Assembly: GCF_001723605.1 (NCBI RefSeq)
Contig: NZ_CP017111.1
Coordinates: forward strand, 2,294,001-2,358,000
Length of the DNA stretch: 64,000 nucleotides
Direction: 5' to 3'
Source: Sulfurospirillum halorespirans DSM 13726
GTDB taxonomy: Bacteria; Campylobacterota; Campylobacteria; Campylobacterales; Sulfurospirillaceae
The position numbers and the translations under genes are program-made. Shown one piece after another: positions 62,612-64,000 of the stretch. How positions within the stretch are numbered: the stretch's first letter is position 1; each line of letters begins with the position of its first letter. The notes beneath the pieces are model-generated. The model did no database searches, was not told the origin of the DNA, and saw only the letters and a program-made list of their open reading frames with translations.

Positions 62612-64000
62612 TTACATGTAAAGCAAACCGTGCTGGCTCTTACGCGTTTTTGGGTAAGAGCCATAGGGTAAAATCCCACTCAACACCGAGAGAACACATC
62701 CTAAAATCATCGTGTGATACATACCATCAATAAAGGCGCGATCCACAAGGTTCAAAAAGTTTTCATGCAGCGAAACATTGGGAAGTGACGCTATCGCCTG
62801 ATGGGCGGTTTGGATAGAGGTTTGAAGTGCTTTTAAAAGCGTGGGATCTGCCTCAATCTCTTTTACATGTAAAAGGTAAATGCGGTTGACATAACTGCCT
62901 AAGATCGCAATGCTCATCGCGGCGGAGAGTTGAATGGTGGTATCATTGAGCGCACTTCCCACACCTGCTTTGGCTTTGGGAATCGAGCCCATAATCGAAT
63001 CCGTCGAAGGCGGCATGGAGATTCCCATCCCAAACCCCTGAATTAAAAACCCCACAAGAATCGCCCAAAGCGGCATGTGTACATCCATCGTAACGACAAA
63101 AATCGCCATCCCAAGAGCAGAGATAATAATGCCTCCGCCAATGCTCAACGGTGCGCCATACCTTTTGACACCATTGGATGAAAACAGAGAGCCTAGCGCA
63201 ATGCCCAGAGTCATAGGCATCAGTAATAAACCCGCTTCCAAAGCATTGTATCCTTCCACGGTTTGGAAGAGTTGTGAGAAGAAAAACATTGAGCCTACCA
63301 TCCCAAAGACAATGAGCGCGATCGCAAAAGAGGGAATCGTGAAGGTGCGTTTTTCAAAAAGCTCAAAAGGAATCATCGCATACGAACAGCGTCTTTCCCA
63401 AAGGACAAAAAGAGCACAAACGATCAATCCTATAGCAAGGCTGATTTGAACCGCTGGATCACTCCAGCTTTTGACCCCTGCTTCGATAATACCATACGTC
63501 AGAGCAAATAAAAAGAGCACGCAGAGCACCATGCCGACAAGATCTGCTTTAGCGCTTTTGTTGTGCGATTCGGGGAGGATCCACGACGCATAGACAAAGG
63601 CGATCACACCAATGGGCAGGTTGATAAAAAAGACCCAGTGCCACGAGGTGTATTCGATGATAAAACCGCCAATTAACGGTCCCAAGCCCTGACTCAGTCC
63701 AAAGATCATCGACCAAAGTCCAATGGCTTTCATGCGCTCATTTGGGTCTGTAAACATGTGCGTGATGATGGAGAGTGTGGAAGGCATCATAAACGCCGCG
63801 CCAAAACCGCTCAGGCTACGAAAGAGGATCAGCTCTGTGGTTGACGTGGAGAGTCCCGCGCCCAAAGAGGCAAGACTAAAGAGCACAATGCCAATTTTGA
63901 GAAAGCGCTTTCTCAAAATTGATGGCCAAGTGCTCCAATCGTAATTAAAATTGAGGCAAAAAAGAGGATATAAATATCGACAATCCATTGAAGTTCACTC
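62612..64000 (-). pseudogene. DHA2-family MFS drug transporter, frameshifted and cut by the window end
   Basis: The main frame (about 450 residues) is a 14-helix-type DHA2 transporter: ASLGAGLSTSTTELI, GFGAAFMMPSTLSIITHM and SWHWVFFINLPIGVIAF. Upstream of 63918 the expected N-terminal part is in another frame: LQWIVDIYILFFASIL, ITIGALGHQF, then TGA. Adding one T to the TTTT run at 63915-63918 would fuse the frames as GHQF-L-RKRFLKIG. So the gene carries a one-base deletion at the edge of a 30-bp palindrome, or the sequence has an error there. The stop codon lies inside a TTACATGTAA motif. It would export drugs or metabolites. Confidence 0.8.
63892..63921. repeat. Perfect 30-bp palindrome at the MFS frameshift
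   Basis: CAATTTTGAGAAAGC is followed directly by its exact reverse complement, with no spacer. The A-run where the frame breaks (63915-63918) is in its right arm. Confidence 0.95.

Larger units (their letters stand above)
5428..62872. repeat. Dispersed palindrome TTACATGTAA, 34 copies
   Basis: Start positions of the exact 10-mer found by eye: 5428, 5961, 6247, 9298, 9318, 14581, 16764, 19793, 22075, 23773, 24497, 24986, 26517, 34354, 36158, 36462, 37814, 38234, 39437, 40337, 40669, 42575, 44570, 49850, 49872, 51759, 53003, 53410, 55030, 55837, 56389, 60247, 62612, 62863. A one-mismatch copy is at 55529. Many extend to TTTACATGTAAA. At about 60% A+T fewer than one copy is expected. Twenty are inside genes, read as LHV (12) or TC (8); fourteen are between genes or at stops. 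None lies in either IS element. Confidence 0.95.

Noticed and set aside
5428-62872. Reading TTACATGTAA as an FNR/CRP-type or PerR-type operator
   Set aside because: Those sites have different consensus sequences and would not lie mainly inside coding regions in two reading frames.
1-64000. CRISPR arrays, prophage, restriction-modification or toxin-antitoxin systems
   Set aside because: No spaced direct repeats, no phage structural genes and no such gene pairs are seen; the ORF6N fragment alone does not make a prophage.

Overview
The window looks like a chromosomal stretch of a Campylobacterota (Epsilonproteobacteria) species, most likely Sulfurospirillum or a close relative. The signs are a CadF-like OmpA porin, a CiaB-family protein, LuxS, a pyruvate:ferredoxin oxidoreductase, a Tat-exported molybdopterin oxidoreductase of the tetrathionate reductase type, TATAAT promoters with little -35 signal, and many small ATGA-overlapped operons. 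The genus is an inference from gene content; no rRNA is present.

Layout. 1-323: tail of murD and tRNA-Phe. 397-9120 (minus strand): a surface-polysaccharide operon galE-rmlA-rmlC-rmlD-rmlB-wzm, broken by an IS21-family element (1687-3791) that joins the 5' piece of an ORF6N gene to a 5'-truncated wbaP-type sugar-phosphate transferase. No ATPase partner for Wzm is present. 9337-16704 (minus): a ttrBCA-type oxidoreductase with its own histidine kinase and OmpR-type regulator. 16906-26783: a YdjY-domain lipoprotein and its membrane partner, an EAL-CBS-GGDEF protein, a Cys-rich lipoprotein, a solute-binding protein, a FetB-type permease, a biotin carboxylase, a CiaB-like metalloprotease-motif protein and a PilZ-like protein. 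26909-30278: Pit phosphate transporter, RhlE helicase, YaiI. 30279-31950: AT-rich island with an IS982-family element. 32-40 kb: housekeeping and transport genes (EamA, PurT, ClC, DUF523, Fe-ADH, transglutaminase-like, YjbR, Tag, GNAT). 40-45 kb: a candidate small RNA, a peptide-binding protein, the CadF-like porin, MscS, DUF4197, HAD. 45.4-49 kb: pyruvate:ferredoxin oxidoreductase. 49-53 kb: an exported superoxide dismutase and a Na/Pi-cotransporter operon. 53-56.8 kb: luxS, sstT between two inverted structured repeats, YhbP, a rhodanese and a hemerythrin. 56.9-64 kb: a complete RND efflux operon and a frameshifted MFS drug-transporter gene.

The signals that ordinary genes do not explain are: (1) the 10-bp palindrome TTACATGTAA, found 34 times by eye in 64 kb, inside genes in two reading frames and just after stop codons, roughly two hundred times more often than base composition predicts; (2) a pair of 119-nt inverted repeats, about 83% identical without gaps, flanking sstT, with paired substitutions in two stems; (3) an orphan intrinsic terminator preceded by a TATACT box and a CCTCC stretch, suggesting a small RNA; (4) a perfect 30-bp palindrome exactly at a frameshift in the MFS gene, as expected from quasi-palindrome correction.
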